Assembly: GCF_900102175.1 (NCBI RefSeq)
Contig: NZ_FNKN01000001.1
Coordinates: 310,001 to 374,000 of the forward strand
Reading direction: 5' to 3'
DNA length: 64,000 nucleotides
From: Microbacterium sp. cf332
GTDB taxonomy: Bacteria > Actinomycetota > Actinomycetes > Actinomycetales > Microbacteriaceae
This document shows, piece after piece, positions 1-8,810 of the stretch. Positions within the stretch are counted from its first letter, which is position 1. Each line of letters starts with the position of its first letter. The notes under the pieces are model-generated. The model did no database searches and had not been told where the DNA came from. It saw only the letters and a list, made by a program, of their open reading frames with translations. A program made the position numbers and the translations under genes.

Positions 1-121
1 GCGTGATAAACAATTAACCGTTTCGCCACTTGCTCAACACATCGATCGCGTCGAATGCTCAATGCGGCGGTCGGTCATCGCGCGAAATCCCCCCGCGCCC
101 GGTCCGCCCCGGGAGAGCACC
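1..121. other. Upstream region of the nuclease gene
   Basis: No gene is seen here. The first 40 bases are clearly more AT-rich than their surroundings and probably hold the promoter of the nuclease gene, but I cannot name a convincing -35/-10 pair. GGGAGAG at 111-117 is the ribosome binding site that favours the GTG start at 122. Confidence 0.4.
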
Positions 122-3100
122 GTGATCACAGCAGACCCCGTCGTGCCCGCACGACGATCGTTGCGGACCTGGGTGGCGTCCGGCGCCGCCCTCGCACTGG
201 CCGTCGGGGGTGCGAGCCTCGGCGCGACGCCCGCCGTCGCCGCCGTGTCGCCCGACGCGCCCGTCGTCATCGAAGAGATCTACGGCGGCGGCGGCAACAA
301 CGGCGCGGCATACAACCGCGACTTCATCGAGCTCCGCAACGTGACGGATGCCGCGCTCTCGCTCGACGGGTGGAGCGTCCAGTACGCGTCGGCAACGGGC
401 GCCTCATGGCAGGTGACCGAGCTCGCGGGAGCCACCGTCGCCCCCGGCGGCAGCCTGCTTATCGGGCAGGCCTTCGGCAACAACGCCGACCTGCCCGCCA
501 TCGCGGCCGACGTCGAGGGCTCGATCGCGCTGAGCGGCACGCAGGGCAAGGTAGCCCTGGTGTCGTCCACCACCCCGCTCGACGGGGCGGCCGGACTCGC
601 GCAGCGCGAGCCGGTCGTCGACTACGTGGGCTGGGGTGGGGCGACGGACTTCGCCGGCTCGGCCGCGGCGCCCGCCACCAGCAACGCGACGAGCATCGCC
701 CGACAGGGGGCCGTCAACACCGGCGAGAACGGCGACGACTTCGTCGCCGGCGCGCCCACACCGACCGGGTCGGGGTCGACGCCGGAAGATCCGGGCGAAC
801 CCGAGCAGCCGGGCGAGCCCGAAGAACCCGGCGAGCCGGAGCAGCCCGGCGACCCGGCCGTGGTCGCGATCTCCGAGATCCAAGGCACGGGCGGCGCCTC
901 GCCGCTTGCAGGCCGGACAGTCGCGACCGAGGGCGTCGTCACCGCCCACTACCCGACCGGCGGTTACGACGGATACGTCATCCAGACCGGCGGCACGGGC
1001 GGCGCCCTCGATCTCGCGATGCACGAGGCGTCGGATGCGGTCTTCGTCTACTCCCCCGCCGGCGTCGGAGAGGTCGCGCTCGGTCAGACGGTCCGCGTGA
1101 CCGGCGTGGTCGGCGACTACTTCGGTCTCACCCAGATCACCGTCGACGCCGGGGCCGCCCAGCAGATCGCGGATGCCCCGGCGGTCGTGCCGGTGCCGCT
1201 CTCGTGGACCGAGGACATCGCCCGAGAATCGCTCCAGTCCATGCTCGTCGCCCCCCAGGGTGCCTACGTGATCGCCGACAACTACAACCTGAACCGCTAC
1301 GGCGAGCTCGTCCTCGCCGCCGGAGACGAGCCGCTCCGCCAGCCCACCGACGTCGCACCTCCCGGCTCCCCCGAGGCCGACGCCGTCGAGGCGGACAATG
1401 CCGCGCGCCGTGTCGTGCTCGACGATGGGTCATCGCGCAACCTGGGTCAGGCTGCGCTCACACCTCCCTACATCTCCACGACTGAGCCGGTTCGCGTGGG
1501 TGCGGGCGTCGCGTTCGATGAGCCCGTCGTCCTCGACTACCGCAACGACTCGTGGAAGTTCTCGCCCGTGCGCCACATCATCGGAGACGACGCGCGCGAC
1601 GACGGGATCAGCGTCGTGAACACCCGCACGGCCGAGCCCGCGGACGTAGGCGGCGACATCACGGTCGCGTCGTTCAATGTGCTCAACTACTTCACGACGC
1701 TCGGCGACTCCGATCCGTCGTGCGTGCCGTACACCGATCGCGAGGGCAACGGCACCAACGTCCAGGACGGCTGCGCGCAGCGCGGCGCCTGGGATGCGGC
1801 CTCCTTCGCCCGGCAGCAGAGCAAGATCGTCTCGGCGATCAACGCCCTCGACGCATCCGTCGTCGGCCTCATGGAGATCGAGGATTCCGCGAGCCTCGGC
1901 GAGCCCACCGACGAGGCCACCGCTTCACTGGTCGAGGCGTTGAACGCCGCGGCCGGGAGCGAACGGTGGGCCTTCGTGCCGTCGTCCGATGAGCTTCCGG
2001 ATGCCGATGGCCGAGACGTCATCACTAACGCGATCATCTACCAGCCGGCCGAGGTCGAGCGCGTCGGCGATGCGCGGGCGCTCGGTGACGAGTCGGCTCC
2101 GGGCGAGGCCTTCCAGAACGCTCGCGCGCCGATCGCGCAGTCGTTCGCGTCGGCCGCGGGAGGCGACGAGTTCCTGTTCGTGGTCAATCACTTCAAGTCG
2201 AAGGGCTCAGCCGGTCCGTGGGCCGGAGACGCGGACGCCGGTGATGGCCAGGGCTTCTCGAACGAGTCGCGCATCCGCCAGGCCGAGGCGCTCGACGCCT
2301 GGGTCGACCGGATCACCGGCGAGGGCGAGGCCGTCCTGCTGGCGGGCGACTTCAACTCGTACTCGCGAGAGGATCCGCTCGAGGTGCTCTACGAGTCCGG
2401 GTACGTCGACGCGGGGATCCAGTTCGATCTCCAGCAGCCCAGCTACGTCTTCCGGGAGCTCTCCGGTTCGCTCGACCACATCCTCATGAACGAGGCTGCG
2501 TACGAGCGCGCGACCGGCGCCGACATCTGGAACATCAACGCCGGCGAGTCGATCTTCCTGGAGTACAGCCGGCACAACTACTTCCCGGTCGACTTCCACG
2601 ACGACGGCCCGTACCGATCGTCCGACCACGACCCCGTTCTCGTCGGGCTGGCCGCCGAGACCCCCGCGGCCGCGCCGGTGGACCTCACGCTGCTCGGGTT
2701 CAACGACTTCCACGGCCGTATCGCGGGGATCACTCCCCCGCGTCCGGCAACCGGGACGACCGTCGCCACCCCGGAGGACGCCGGAACGGTCGGCTTCGCC
2801 GGAACGATCGAGGAGCTTCGGGCGGAAGCTCCGGACGCCGTGCTGCTCTCGGCGGGCGACAACATCGGGGCCTCGCTGCCGGCATCCTCGCTGCAGCAGG
2901 ATCAGCCGACGATCGACGTGCTGAACGCGCTCGGACTCGAGACCTCGGCGGTCGGGAACCACGAGTTCGACCGCGGATATCCGGATCTCCGCGACCGTGT
3001 GATCCCCGCTGCGGACTTCTCGTACCTCGGCGCGAACGTGTACGCCGAGGGTACGGAGGAGCCGGTGCTCGATGAGTACCAGCTCGTGGAGTCGCAGGGT

Positions 3101-5065
3101 CTCACGATCGGCGTCATCGGCGTCGTGACGGAGGAGACCGCGTCGCTGGTCAGCGGCTCGGGCATCGCGGGACTCGACTTCGGTGACCCCGTCGACGCCG
3201 TGAACCGCGTCGCGGCCGACCTCACCGACGGCAGCGGCGACCAGGCCGACGTCATCGTCGCGATCTACCACGAGGGCTCCCCCGACAACGGCTCCGACGC
3301 GAGCCTCGACGACGCGATCGCCGACAGTCCGGTCTTCGAGCGCATCGTGAACGAGACGTCGCCGGAGGTCGCGGCGATCTACACCGGGCACACGCACAAG
3401 CAGTACGCCTGGTCGGCGCCCATCCCGGGGACCGACCGGACGCGCCCGATCGTGCAGACCGGCTCGTACGGCGCGAACATCGGCAAGATCGTGCTCACCG
3501 TCGACGCTGAGACCGGTGAAGTCCTCGCCCATACGGAGGAGAACGTCGGGCGAACGGAGACGTCGGCGGCCGACCTCATCGCGACCTACCCCCGGGTCGC
3601 CGAGGTCGACCGGATCGTGCAGCAGGCGCTGGCCGACTTCGCGGAGATCGGCAACCAGGAGGTCGCGACCATCACCGCCGACATCACGACCGCGCACAGC
3701 GGTGGCACGTACGTCGACGGTGTCTACACCGGCGGCAGCCGCGACGACCGCGCGTCGGAGTCCTCGCTGGGGAATCTCGTGGCCGAATCGATCCGCTCGA
3801 GCCTTGCCAACCTCCCCAACGGCGCGCAGATCGGCGTCACGAACTCGGGAGGACTGCGTTCCGACCTGTTCGACACGCAGGCGGAGTTCGGGCAGAGCGC
3901 GGTGCCCGGCGTCCCGGACGGCACCATCACGTGGGGTCAGGCGTACGCGGTGCTGCCCTTCAACAACACGATGGCCCTCATCACGCTCACGGGCGCGGAC
4001 TTCATCGACGTCCTCGAGCAGCAGTGGCAGCGGGCGGCGGACGGATCCGTGCCGTCGCGCCCCTACCTGCAGCTCGGGCTCTCCGACAACGTGACCTACA
4101 CGTTCGACGAGACTCGGCCCGAGGGCGACCGCATCACATCGGTCACCGTCGACGGTCAGCCGCTCGACCCGGAGGCGGAGTACCGGATCGGTACGCTGTC
4201 GTTCCTGGCCACGGGCTCCGGCGACAACTTCCGCGCATTCGCCTCGGGGACCGACTACGTCGACACCGGATTCCTCGACCACGAGGCCTGGATCGAGTAC
4301 CTCGGAGCGCAGCAGCCGGTCTCGCCGTCCTTCGACAAGCACGCGGTGCGGGTCCAGGGCGTGCCCGATTCGGCGCAGCCGGGACAGGAGCTGACCCTCA
4401 CGGTCTCGAACCTCGACATGACGAGCCTCGGCGCTCCGCAGAACTCCGCCGTCGACGTCTCGTGGAACGGTCAGGTCGTGGCGACGGCCCCGGTCGCGGG
4501 CGGAAGCGCGGTGGTCTCGGTGACCCTGCCGGCCGACCTTCCCGACGGGACGACGCAGCTCGTGATCACGGCCGACGCGACCGACACCGCGGTCACGATC
4601 CCGCTCGAGATCTCGTCGACGGGCACGGAGCCCGGCACCGGTCCGGGAACGGATCCGGGCACGGACACCGGAGCGTGGGCCGAGGTGTCGCTGTCGACCA
4701 CCCGGGTCGAGCAGGGCGGCTTCATCGACGTGCGCGTCACCGGCCTCGAGCCGGGCCAGCAGATCGGCGCGACGCTTTACAGCGATCCCATCGCCGTCTC
4801 CGGCATCCCGGCCGCCGGCGCGGAGGGCACCACCTCGTTCCGCGTCGCGATCCCGGCGGAGCTGCCGCTCGGGGCGCACACCCTTCGGATCACCTCGGGG
4901 AACGAGCAGCCACTCGACTTCGCGATCACGGTCGTGCGAGCGGGTGCGCTCGCGGTCTCGGGCGCCGAGGCACCGCTCGGTGCCCTGCTGGCCGCGTCGC
5001 TGCTGATAGTGGGGGGCGGAGTCCTGGCCCTCACGCGCCGCCGCACCCCGGTGTCCGCGCGCTGA
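122..5065 (+). CDS. Secreted ExeM/NucH-type nuclease fused to a 5'-nucleotidase
   Basis: Predicted extracellular or wall-bound enzyme of about 1647 residues that would cut DNA and dephosphorylate nucleotides. A signal peptide (about residues 10-40, ending near AVAAVS) precedes a lamin-tail domain (about 45-190), a Pro-Glu-Gly linker (about 220-245) and an OB-like region. An endonuclease/exonuclease/phosphatase domain follows (about 510-840, with GLMEIED, AGDFNSY and SDHDPV). Next is a UshA-type metallophosphoesterase (about 855-1200, with FNDFHG, AGDN, GNHEFD and GHTH) with its 5'-nucleotidase C-terminal domain (NSGGLR near 1238). The tail has an Ig-like module, a Gly-Thr-Pro linker, LAVSG, a membrane helix and RRR, resembling a sortase signal. 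GTG 122 is chosen over the in-frame ATG 62 because GGGAGAG lies 4 nt upstream and the signal peptide then has normal length. Both catalytic sets look intact. Confidence 0.9.
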   Translation: MITADPVVPARRSLRTWVASGAALALAVGGASLGATPAVAAVSPDAPVVIEEIYGGGGNNGAAYNRDFIELRNVTDAALSLDGWSVQYASATGASWQVTELAGATVAPGGSLLIGQAFGNNADLPAIAADVEGSIALSGTQGKVALVSSTTPLDGAAGLAQREPVVDYVGWGGATDFAGSAAAPATSNATSIARQGAVNTGENGDDFVAGAPTPTGSGSTPEDPGEPEQPGEPEEPGEPEQPGDPAVVAISEIQGTGGASPLAGRTVATEGVVTAHYPTGGYDGYVIQTGGTGGALDLAMHEASDAVFVYSPAGVGEVALGQTVRVTGVVGDYFGLTQITVDAGAAQQIADAPAVVPVPLSWTEDIARESLQSMLVAPQGAYVIADNYNLNRYGELVLAAGDEPLRQPTDVAPPGSPEADAVEADNAARRVVLDDGSSRNLGQAALTPPYISTTEPVRVGAGVAFDEPVVLDYRNDSWKFSPVRHIIGDDARDDGISVVNTRTAEPADVGGDITVASFNVLNYFTTLGDSDPSCVPYTDREGNGTNVQDGCAQRGAWDAASFARQQSKIVSAINALDASVVGLMEIEDSASLGEPTDEATASLVEALNAAAGSERWAFVPSSDELPDADGRDVITNAIIYQPAEVERVGDARALGDESAPGEAFQNARAPIAQSFASAAGGDEFLFVVNHFKSKGSAGPWAGDADAGDGQGFSNESRIRQAEALDAWVDRITGEGEAVLLAGDFNSYSREDPLEVLYESGYVDAGIQFDLQQPSYVFRELSGSLDHILMNEAAYERATGADIWNINAGESIFLEYSRHNYFPVDFHDDGPYRSSDHDPVLVGLAAETPAAAPVDLTLLGFNDFHGRIAGITPPRPATGTTVATPEDAGTVGFAGTIEELRAEAPDAVLLSAGDNIGASLPASSLQQDQPTIDVLNALGLETSAVGNHEFDRGYPDLRDRVIPAADFSYLGANVYAEGTEEPVLDEYQLVESQGLTIGVIGVVTEETASLVSGSGIAGLDFGDPVDAVNRVAADLTDGSGDQADVIVAIYHEGSPDNGSDASLDDAIADSPVFERIVNETSPEVAAIYTGHTHKQYAWSAPIPGTDRTRPIVQTGSYGANIGKIVLTVDAETGEVLAHTEENVGRTETSAADLIATYPRVAEVDRIVQQALADFAEIGNQEVATITADITTAHSGGTYVDGVYTGGSRDDRASESSLGNLVAESIRSSLANLPNGAQIGVTNSGGLRSDLFDTQAEFGQSAVPGVPDGTITWGQAYAVLPFNNTMALITLTGADFIDVLEQQWQRAADGSVPSRPYLQLGLSDNVTYTFDETRPEGDRITSVTVDGQPLDPEAEYRIGTLSFLATGSGDNFRAFASGTDYVDTGFLDHEAWIEYLGAQQPVSPSFDKHAVRVQGVPDSAQPGQELTLTVSNLDMTSLGAPQNSAVDVSWNGQVVATAPVAGGSAVVSVTLPADLPDGTTQLVITADATDTAVTIPLEISSTGTEPGTGPGTDPGTDTGAWAEVSLSTTRVEQGGFIDVRVTGLEPGQQIGATLYSDPIAVSGIPAAGAEGTTSFRVAIPAELPLGAHTLRITSGNEQPLDFAITVVRAGALAVSGAEAPLGALLAASLLIVGGGVLALTRRRTPVSAR

Positions 5066-5075
5066 CGCCTCGCCC

Positions 5076-5113
5076 CACGAGGGCGGTCGGGCTCCCACCC
5101 GGCCGCCCTCGTG
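5076..5113 (+). terminator. Terminator after the nuclease gene
   Basis: Perfect 11-bp stem CACGAGGGCGG (5076-5086) with CCGCCCTCGTG (5103-5113), lying 11 nt after the stop codon. There is no long T-run, as is usual in high-GC actinobacteria. Confidence 0.75.
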
Positions 5114-5133
5114 CGTCCCGGCCATCCCCACGA

Positions 5134-5208
5134 CCCGCGAGACTGCAGTTGCGCCCCGAGCGGGCGGGGCGACGCCGGGGTTTCGGGGCGCAGGTGAGGT
5201 CTCGCGGG
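5134..5208. repeat. Interspersed palindromic repeat, copy 1
   Basis: Imperfect inverted repeat with 27-bp arms 5134-5160 and 5182-5208 (22 of 27 pairs) around a GC-rich loop. Outer ends read CCCGCGAGAC and GTCTCGCGGG, inner ends GCGCCCCGAG and TCGGGGCGC. The same layout recurs at 6431-6502, so this is a dispersed REP-like element. Its right arm ends 13 nt before the -10 hexamer of the next gene. Confidence 0.7.
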
Positions 5209-5233
5209 ACGGGGGGCTTCGTAGAGTGGGGGC

Positions 5234-5971
5234 ATGACCGCGCAGGTGGTGCTCGTGCACGGGATCCGGACCTCGGCCACGATGTGGCGCGCGCAGGTCG
5301 CGCACCTGCACGAGGGCGGCATCCCGGTCGTCGCGCTCGACCTGCCCGGTCACGGCACGCGCATGGCCGAGACCTTCACCCTCGACGGCGCATTCGCCAC
5401 GATCGATGACGCGGTGAGGGATGCCGCCGAGCGCGGCCCCGTGCTGCTGGTCGGGCACTCGATGGGCGGGCTGCTCAGCACCGCGTACGTCGGGCGTGAG
5501 GACCGTCCCCCGGTGTCGGCCTTCATCGCCGCGTCGTGCACCGCGATCCCGCGCGGTCCCGGGCTGGCGATGTATCGCGCCCTCGCGCTGGGCTTCGACC
5601 GCCTGCCCGGCCGTGGCCAGCGCATCACCGACTGGGTGCTCGACCGCACCCTCCCCCTCGAGACCCGTCCGGACTTCGGCGCCGGCGGATACGCGTACGA
5701 CGCTCAGGATGTCGCGCTGTCCAGCCTGTCGGTGCTCGACCTGCTCGCCGCGGTCCGTCGCATCGACGTCCCGACCTGGTTCGTGAACGGTCAATACGAT
5801 CAGCTTCGCGTCAACGAGCGGCTGTTCGCGAAGCTCGCTCCGGCTGCCGAGCTCATCGTCGTGCCGCGCACGAGCCACCTCGTCACCGCCATGCGGCCCC
5901 GCGTGTTCAACGCGGTGGTCGACCTGGCGCTCGCGACACTCGCCGATACCGGCTACCGCGGGCCGACCTGA
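5234..5971 (+). CDS. Alpha/beta-fold hydrolase
   Basis: A 245-residue alpha/beta hydrolase; substrate unknown. The N-terminus shows the oxyanion strand VVLVHGIRTSATMW, followed by LDLPGHGTR and the nucleophile elbow GHSMGG (about residues 74-79). A late Asp (NGQYDQLR) and His (TSHL, near residue 217) can complete the triad. It resembles lysophospholipase or esterase families, with no signal peptide. TAGAGT (5222-5227) lies exactly 6 nt before the ATG and no Shine-Dalgarno site is visible, so a leaderless mRNA is likely. The gene ends inside the promoter region of rpsT: TAGACT at 5972-5977 begins just after the stop. Confidence 0.88.
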   Translation: MTAQVVLVHGIRTSATMWRAQVAHLHEGGIPVVALDLPGHGTRMAETFTLDGAFATIDDAVRDAAERGPVLLVGHSMGGLLSTAYVGREDRPPVSAFIAASCTAIPRGPGLAMYRALALGFDRLPGRGQRITDWVLDRTLPLETRPDFGAGGYAYDAQDVALSSLSVLDLLAAVRRIDVPTWFVNGQYDQLRVNERLFAKLAPAAELIVVPRTSHLVTAMRPRVFNAVVDLALATLADTGYRGPT

Positions 5972-6088
5972 TAGACTCTCAAGTCGGCTTGCCGTGTGGG
6001 TTCCTCCCTCACACGACCGCCGTGCGGCATCCCTCTACTGTCGTCCGGCACATCCACCGAAAAACTCCGAACGAAAGATACGTCGAAC

Positions 6089-6349
6089 GTGGCGAACATC
6101 AAGTCGCAGATCAAGCGCAACAAGACCAACGAGAAGGCGCGCGAGCGCAACAAGGCCGTCAAGAGCGCGCTGAAGACCGAGGTGCGTCGCACCCGCGAGG
6201 CCATCGCCGCCGGCGACAAGGCCGCCGCGGAGAAGGCGCTGGCCACGGCCACGAAGAAGCTCGACAAGGCCGTGAGCAAGGGCGTCATCCACGAGAACCA
6301 GGCTGCGAACCGCAAGTCGGCCATCGCGAAGCAGGTCGCCGCTCTCTGA
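6089..6349 (+). CDS. rpsT: 30S ribosomal protein S20
   Basis: Ribosomal protein S20 (86 residues), a primary 16S rRNA-binding helical protein of the small subunit. The start is GTG 6089, giving [11 protein letters not shown], the classic S20 N-terminus; the first ATG in frame (5996) would add 31 residues of unrelated sequence. GAAAG at 6073-6077 is a weak ribosome binding site. A -10-like TAGACT at 5972-5977 implies a leader of about 105 nt that contains a small hairpin (CGTGTG 5993-5998 with CACACG 6010-6015). S20 is autoregulated in some bacteria, so the leader could matter, but that is inference. In many actinobacteria rpsT sits beside holA and comEC, as here. Confidence 0.97.
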   Translation: MANIKSQIKRNKTNEKARERNKAVKSALKTEVRRTREAIAAGDKAAAEKALATATKKLDKAVSKGVIHENQAANRKSAIAKQVAAL

Positions 6350-6368
6350 GCCGCCTCCCGCTGTGCCT

Positions 6369-6403
6369 CGAAGGCCCGCCCCGCTCGTCGGTGCGGGCCT
6401 TCG
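6369..6403 (+). terminator. Terminator after rpsT
   Basis: Perfect 11-bp stem CGAAGGCCCGC (6369-6379) with GCGGGCCTTCG (6393-6403), 13-nt loop, 20 nt after the rpsT stop. Confidence 0.8.
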
Positions 6404-6430
6404 TCGTCCCCCGGCCGGCCGCCTCGGAAG

Positions 6431-6502
6431 CGCGAGACCTCAGCCGCGCCCCGAGACGACGGGTTGGCGCCCGGGTCTCGGGCCGCGAGTGAGGTCTCGC
6501 GG
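6431..6502. repeat. Interspersed palindromic repeat, copy 2
   Basis: Second copy of the element at 5134-5208. Left arm 6431-6455 begins CGCGAGACCTCAG and ends GCCCCGAG; right arm 6477-6502 begins CTCGGGCCGCG and ends GAGGTCTCGCGG. Arms pair with about three mismatches. It lies in the converging gap between rpsT and holA. Confidence 0.7.
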
Positions 6503-6526
6503 TTCAGGACGGGCGCGCGGGCGGAG

Positions 6527-7567
6527 TCAGGAGGCGTAGGGCGCGCGGGTTGCGATGACCGTGACGAGGCGTTCGACCGCGAAGACGGGGTCACGAGACG
6601 CGCCCTTGACCTCGGCGTCCGCGCGCGCAGCCGCTTGGATCGCGGTGGCCAGAGCCGACTCCGTCCATCCGACCAGGTCGCGCTTGGCGCGATCGACCTG
6701 CCAGTCCTTCATGCCGAGGCGCGTCGCGAGAGCGCTGGACGGCTCCCGCGTTCCGACGACACGGGCCATCGTGCGCAGCTTCGATGCGATCGCGGCGACG
6801 AGCGGCACAGGATCGGCGCCGCTTGCGAGAGCGTGGCGGAGCGTGATGAGCGCCTCGCCGTAGCGGCCCGCGATCGCGGTATCGGCCACGGCGAAGGCCG
6901 TGGTCTCGACGCGGCCGCCGTAGTAGCGCTGGACGACCTGGTCACCGATGTCGCCGGGCACGTCGGAGATGAGCTGCTGGCACGCCGCCGCGAGCTCGGT
7001 GAGGTCATCGGCGAAGGCCGAGACGAGAGTGCGGAGAGCGGACGGAGCGATGCGCTTACCCGCGGCCTTGAACTCCCCCGCTGCGAAGTCGAACCGGTCG
7101 GAGTCGCGCTTGATGGCGGGAACAGCGATCTCGACGCCCCCGCCCGAGCCGCCCCGGATCGCCTCGAGAAGCTTCTTGCCTCGGACGCTCGCACCGGTGT
7201 GGCGCAGCACGATCGTCGCGCCCTCCTGAGTGTTCTCGAGGTAGGCCAGCGCCTCGGTGAGGAAGGCGTCGGAGCACTTCTCGACGCCCGCGACCCGCAC
7301 GAGTCGCGGCTCGCCGAACAGCGATGGTGACGCCATGCCCAGCAGCGTGCCGGAGGCGTAGTCGTCGGCGCGGATGTCGGAGACCTCGAGACTGGGGTCC
7401 TCGGCCTTCAGGTAGTCGCGGAGTCCGGCGATCGCGCGCTCCGCGCAGACCTCCTCGGGCCCGGCGACGAGAACGATCGGCGCCGGCTCGGGAGCTCGCC
7501 ACGACAGCTGCCGGATGGCCGACTTGGCGGGGCCGCGGGCGGCGGGTCGGCGGGGGCTCGGCGGCAT
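6527..7567 (-). CDS. holA: DNA polymerase III subunit delta
   Basis: Delta subunit (346 residues) of the clamp-loader complex, which opens the beta clamp during chromosome replication. The N-terminus carries APIVLVAGPEEV, matching the degenerate nucleotide-binding start of HolA, followed by the helical lid and collar domains; length is normal for the family. TAGGCT (7579-7574 on this strand) lies exactly 6 nt before the ATG, which suggests a leaderless transcript and its own promoter. In many actinobacteria holA directly follows comEC; here a TetR/oxidoreductase pair separates them. Confidence 0.93.
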   Translation of the reverse strand: MPPSPRRPAARGPAKSAIRQLSWRAPEPAPIVLVAGPEEVCAERAIAGLRDYLKAEDPSLEVSDIRADDYASGTLLGMASPSLFGEPRLVRVAGVEKCSDAFLTEALAYLENTQEGATIVLRHTGASVRGKKLLEAIRGGSGGGVEIAVPAIKRDSDRFDFAAGEFKAAGKRIAPSALRTLVSAFADDLTELAAACQQLISDVPGDIGDQVVQRYYGGRVETTAFAVADTAIAGRYGEALITLRHALASGADPVPLVAAIASKLRTMARVVGTREPSSALATRLGMKDWQVDRAKRDLVGWTESALATAIQAAARADAEVKGASRDPVFAVERLVTVIATRAPYAS

Positions 7568-7608
7568 GGTCTCAGCCTAATCCGCGGCACGGACAGCCAG
7601 GGGCCGGC

Positions 7609-8721
7609 TCAGAGGGTCACGACGAGCTTGCGTGCCGACACGCCCCGGTGCAGCCGATCCAGCGCGGACTGGATGCTCTCGAGGCCGTCGCCGACGACCT
7701 CCGCGACCGGGGCGCACACATGCCGGCCGTCCGCCAGCGCGGCAGGCAGGTGGTGCTCCCACAGCATCGGTCCGACCTCGTTCGACATCAACGCGCTTCC
7801 CCAGACGAAGCTGGTCCGGATGCCGCGAAGGCGCGCTCGCACCAGCACCCCGAACTGCCCCCATGCGACAGTGCTCATCGTCCGGACGAAGGCCATGCTC
7901 GGACCGCCGCGTCGTGGGAGCGAGCCGAACGACACCGGCGGGCTCAGCAGCGCGACGCGCTTCGCGCCCGCCGCGGCGGCGATGCGCACGGCGGGCGCGC
8001 CCGAGCCCGGTCCGACCGCCGCGACGCCGGCGAGAGCGTCACCGCGGAGTGCCGCCAGGATGTCGCGTTCGACGCTCGCCGAACTGTAGTCGAAGACGTC
8101 GCTCGCACCGAGTCCGCGCAGAAGGTCGGCGTTCCGGGCGGATGCGGTGGTGATGACGCGATATCCGGCCGCAACGGCCAACTGGATCGCATTCATCCCG
8201 ACGCTCGTCGATCCACCCCAGACGAGGACGACCCCGGTGCCCGGCTGTGCGGCGGTGGGGGGCACGAGACCCAGGTTCTCGGTCTGGAACAGGGCCGTCG
8301 CCGCCGTCGATACCGCAAGCGGCAGCACGACCGCGTCGGCGAAGGCGAGATCGTCCGGGAGCGGCGCTGCCAGGTCTTCGCGGACGACCGTGTACTGCTG
8401 GAAACCGCCCTCGGCGTCGTGGCGGCGTCCGCGCTCCATTCCGACGGCGTACGCGGCCACGCGGTCGCCGGCCGAGAACCGCGTCACACCCGGACCGACC
8501 GCTTCGACGACGCCAGCGACATCCTCGCCGAGGATCATGGGGTACGACAGCCAGCGGTACATGAGGTCGCCCGTCCATTGCTTGAGTTCGTCGAGGGGAT
8601 TCACGGCCACCGCCCGATTGCGGAGAAGGATCTCGCCGCGGCCAGGAACGGGCATGTCGGCGGGGCCGACGACGAGGTCGGCTCGGGGGGAAGCGAGCCA
8701 GGCGGCGGTGTTGACGGACAT
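7609..8721 (-). CDS. MDR-family NADPH-dependent oxidoreductase (quinone/enoyl reductase-like)
   Basis: Medium-chain dehydrogenase/reductase of about 370 residues. An N-terminal GroES-like domain (VPGRGEILLRNRAVAVNPLD; EDVAGVVEAVGPGV) precedes a Rossmann domain with VWGGSTSVGMNAIQLA, the NADPH-binding motif of the quinone/enoyl reductase branch. The catalytic and structural zinc ligands of alcohol dehydrogenases are not evident. Start ATG 8721 (MSVNTAAWL) is preferred over ATG 8760 or GTG 8763 because GGAG stands 6 nt upstream, and conserved sequence begins there. A -10 TATAGT (8771-8766) would give a 5' leader near 38 nt. It is divergent from tetR and probably repressed by it through the shared inverted repeat; substrate unknown. 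Confidence 0.85.
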   Translation of the reverse strand: MSVNTAAWLASPRADLVVGPADMPVPGRGEILLRNRAVAVNPLDELKQWTGDLMYRWLSYPMILGEDVAGVVEAVGPGVTRFSAGDRVAAYAVGMERGRRHDAEGGFQQYTVVREDLAAPLPDDLAFADAVVLPLAVSTAATALFQTENLGLVPPTAAQPGTGVVLVWGGSTSVGMNAIQLAVAAGYRVITTASARNADLLRGLGASDVFDYSSASVERDILAALRGDALAGVAAVGPGSGAPAVRIAAAAGAKRVALLSPPVSFGSLPRRGGPSMAFVRTMSTVAWGQFGVLVRARLRGIRTSFVWGSALMSNEVGPMLWEHHLPAALADGRHVCAPVAEVVGDGLESIQSALDRLHRGVSARKLVVTL

Positions 8722-8746
8722 GGCGACTCCGATGGTCGAAGGGATG

Positions 8747-8804
8747 ACACGAGATGACATCACTCACTATAGGCCCGATGACATGTCGTGTCGTCAGTTA
8801 GAGT
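8747..8804. promoter_or_regulatory. Divergent promoters with probable TetR operator
   Basis: Inverted arms ACACGAGATGACAT (8747-8760) and ATGACATGTCGTGT (8778-8791) match in 12 of 14 positions. They flank the oxidoreductase -10 (TATAGT, 8771-8766, minus strand), and the right arm lies where the tetR -35 should be (tetR -10 TAGAGT 8799-8804). This is the expected arrangement for a regulator controlling itself and its divergent neighbour. Confidence 0.6.
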
Positions 8805-8810
8805 GGGCTG

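Noticed and set aside
2207-5878. A 1223-codon open frame on the minus strand opposite the nuclease gene
   Set aside because: High-GC antisense shadow: low-complexity Arg/Asp/Val/Gly composition, no domain, and the opposite strand encodes a protein with many clear motifs.
8722-8763. Upstream starts ATG 8760 and GTG 8763 for the MDR oxidoreductase
   Set aside because: They sit 5 and 2 nt from the -10 element, have no binding site, and conserved sequence begins at 8721, which has GGAG upstream.
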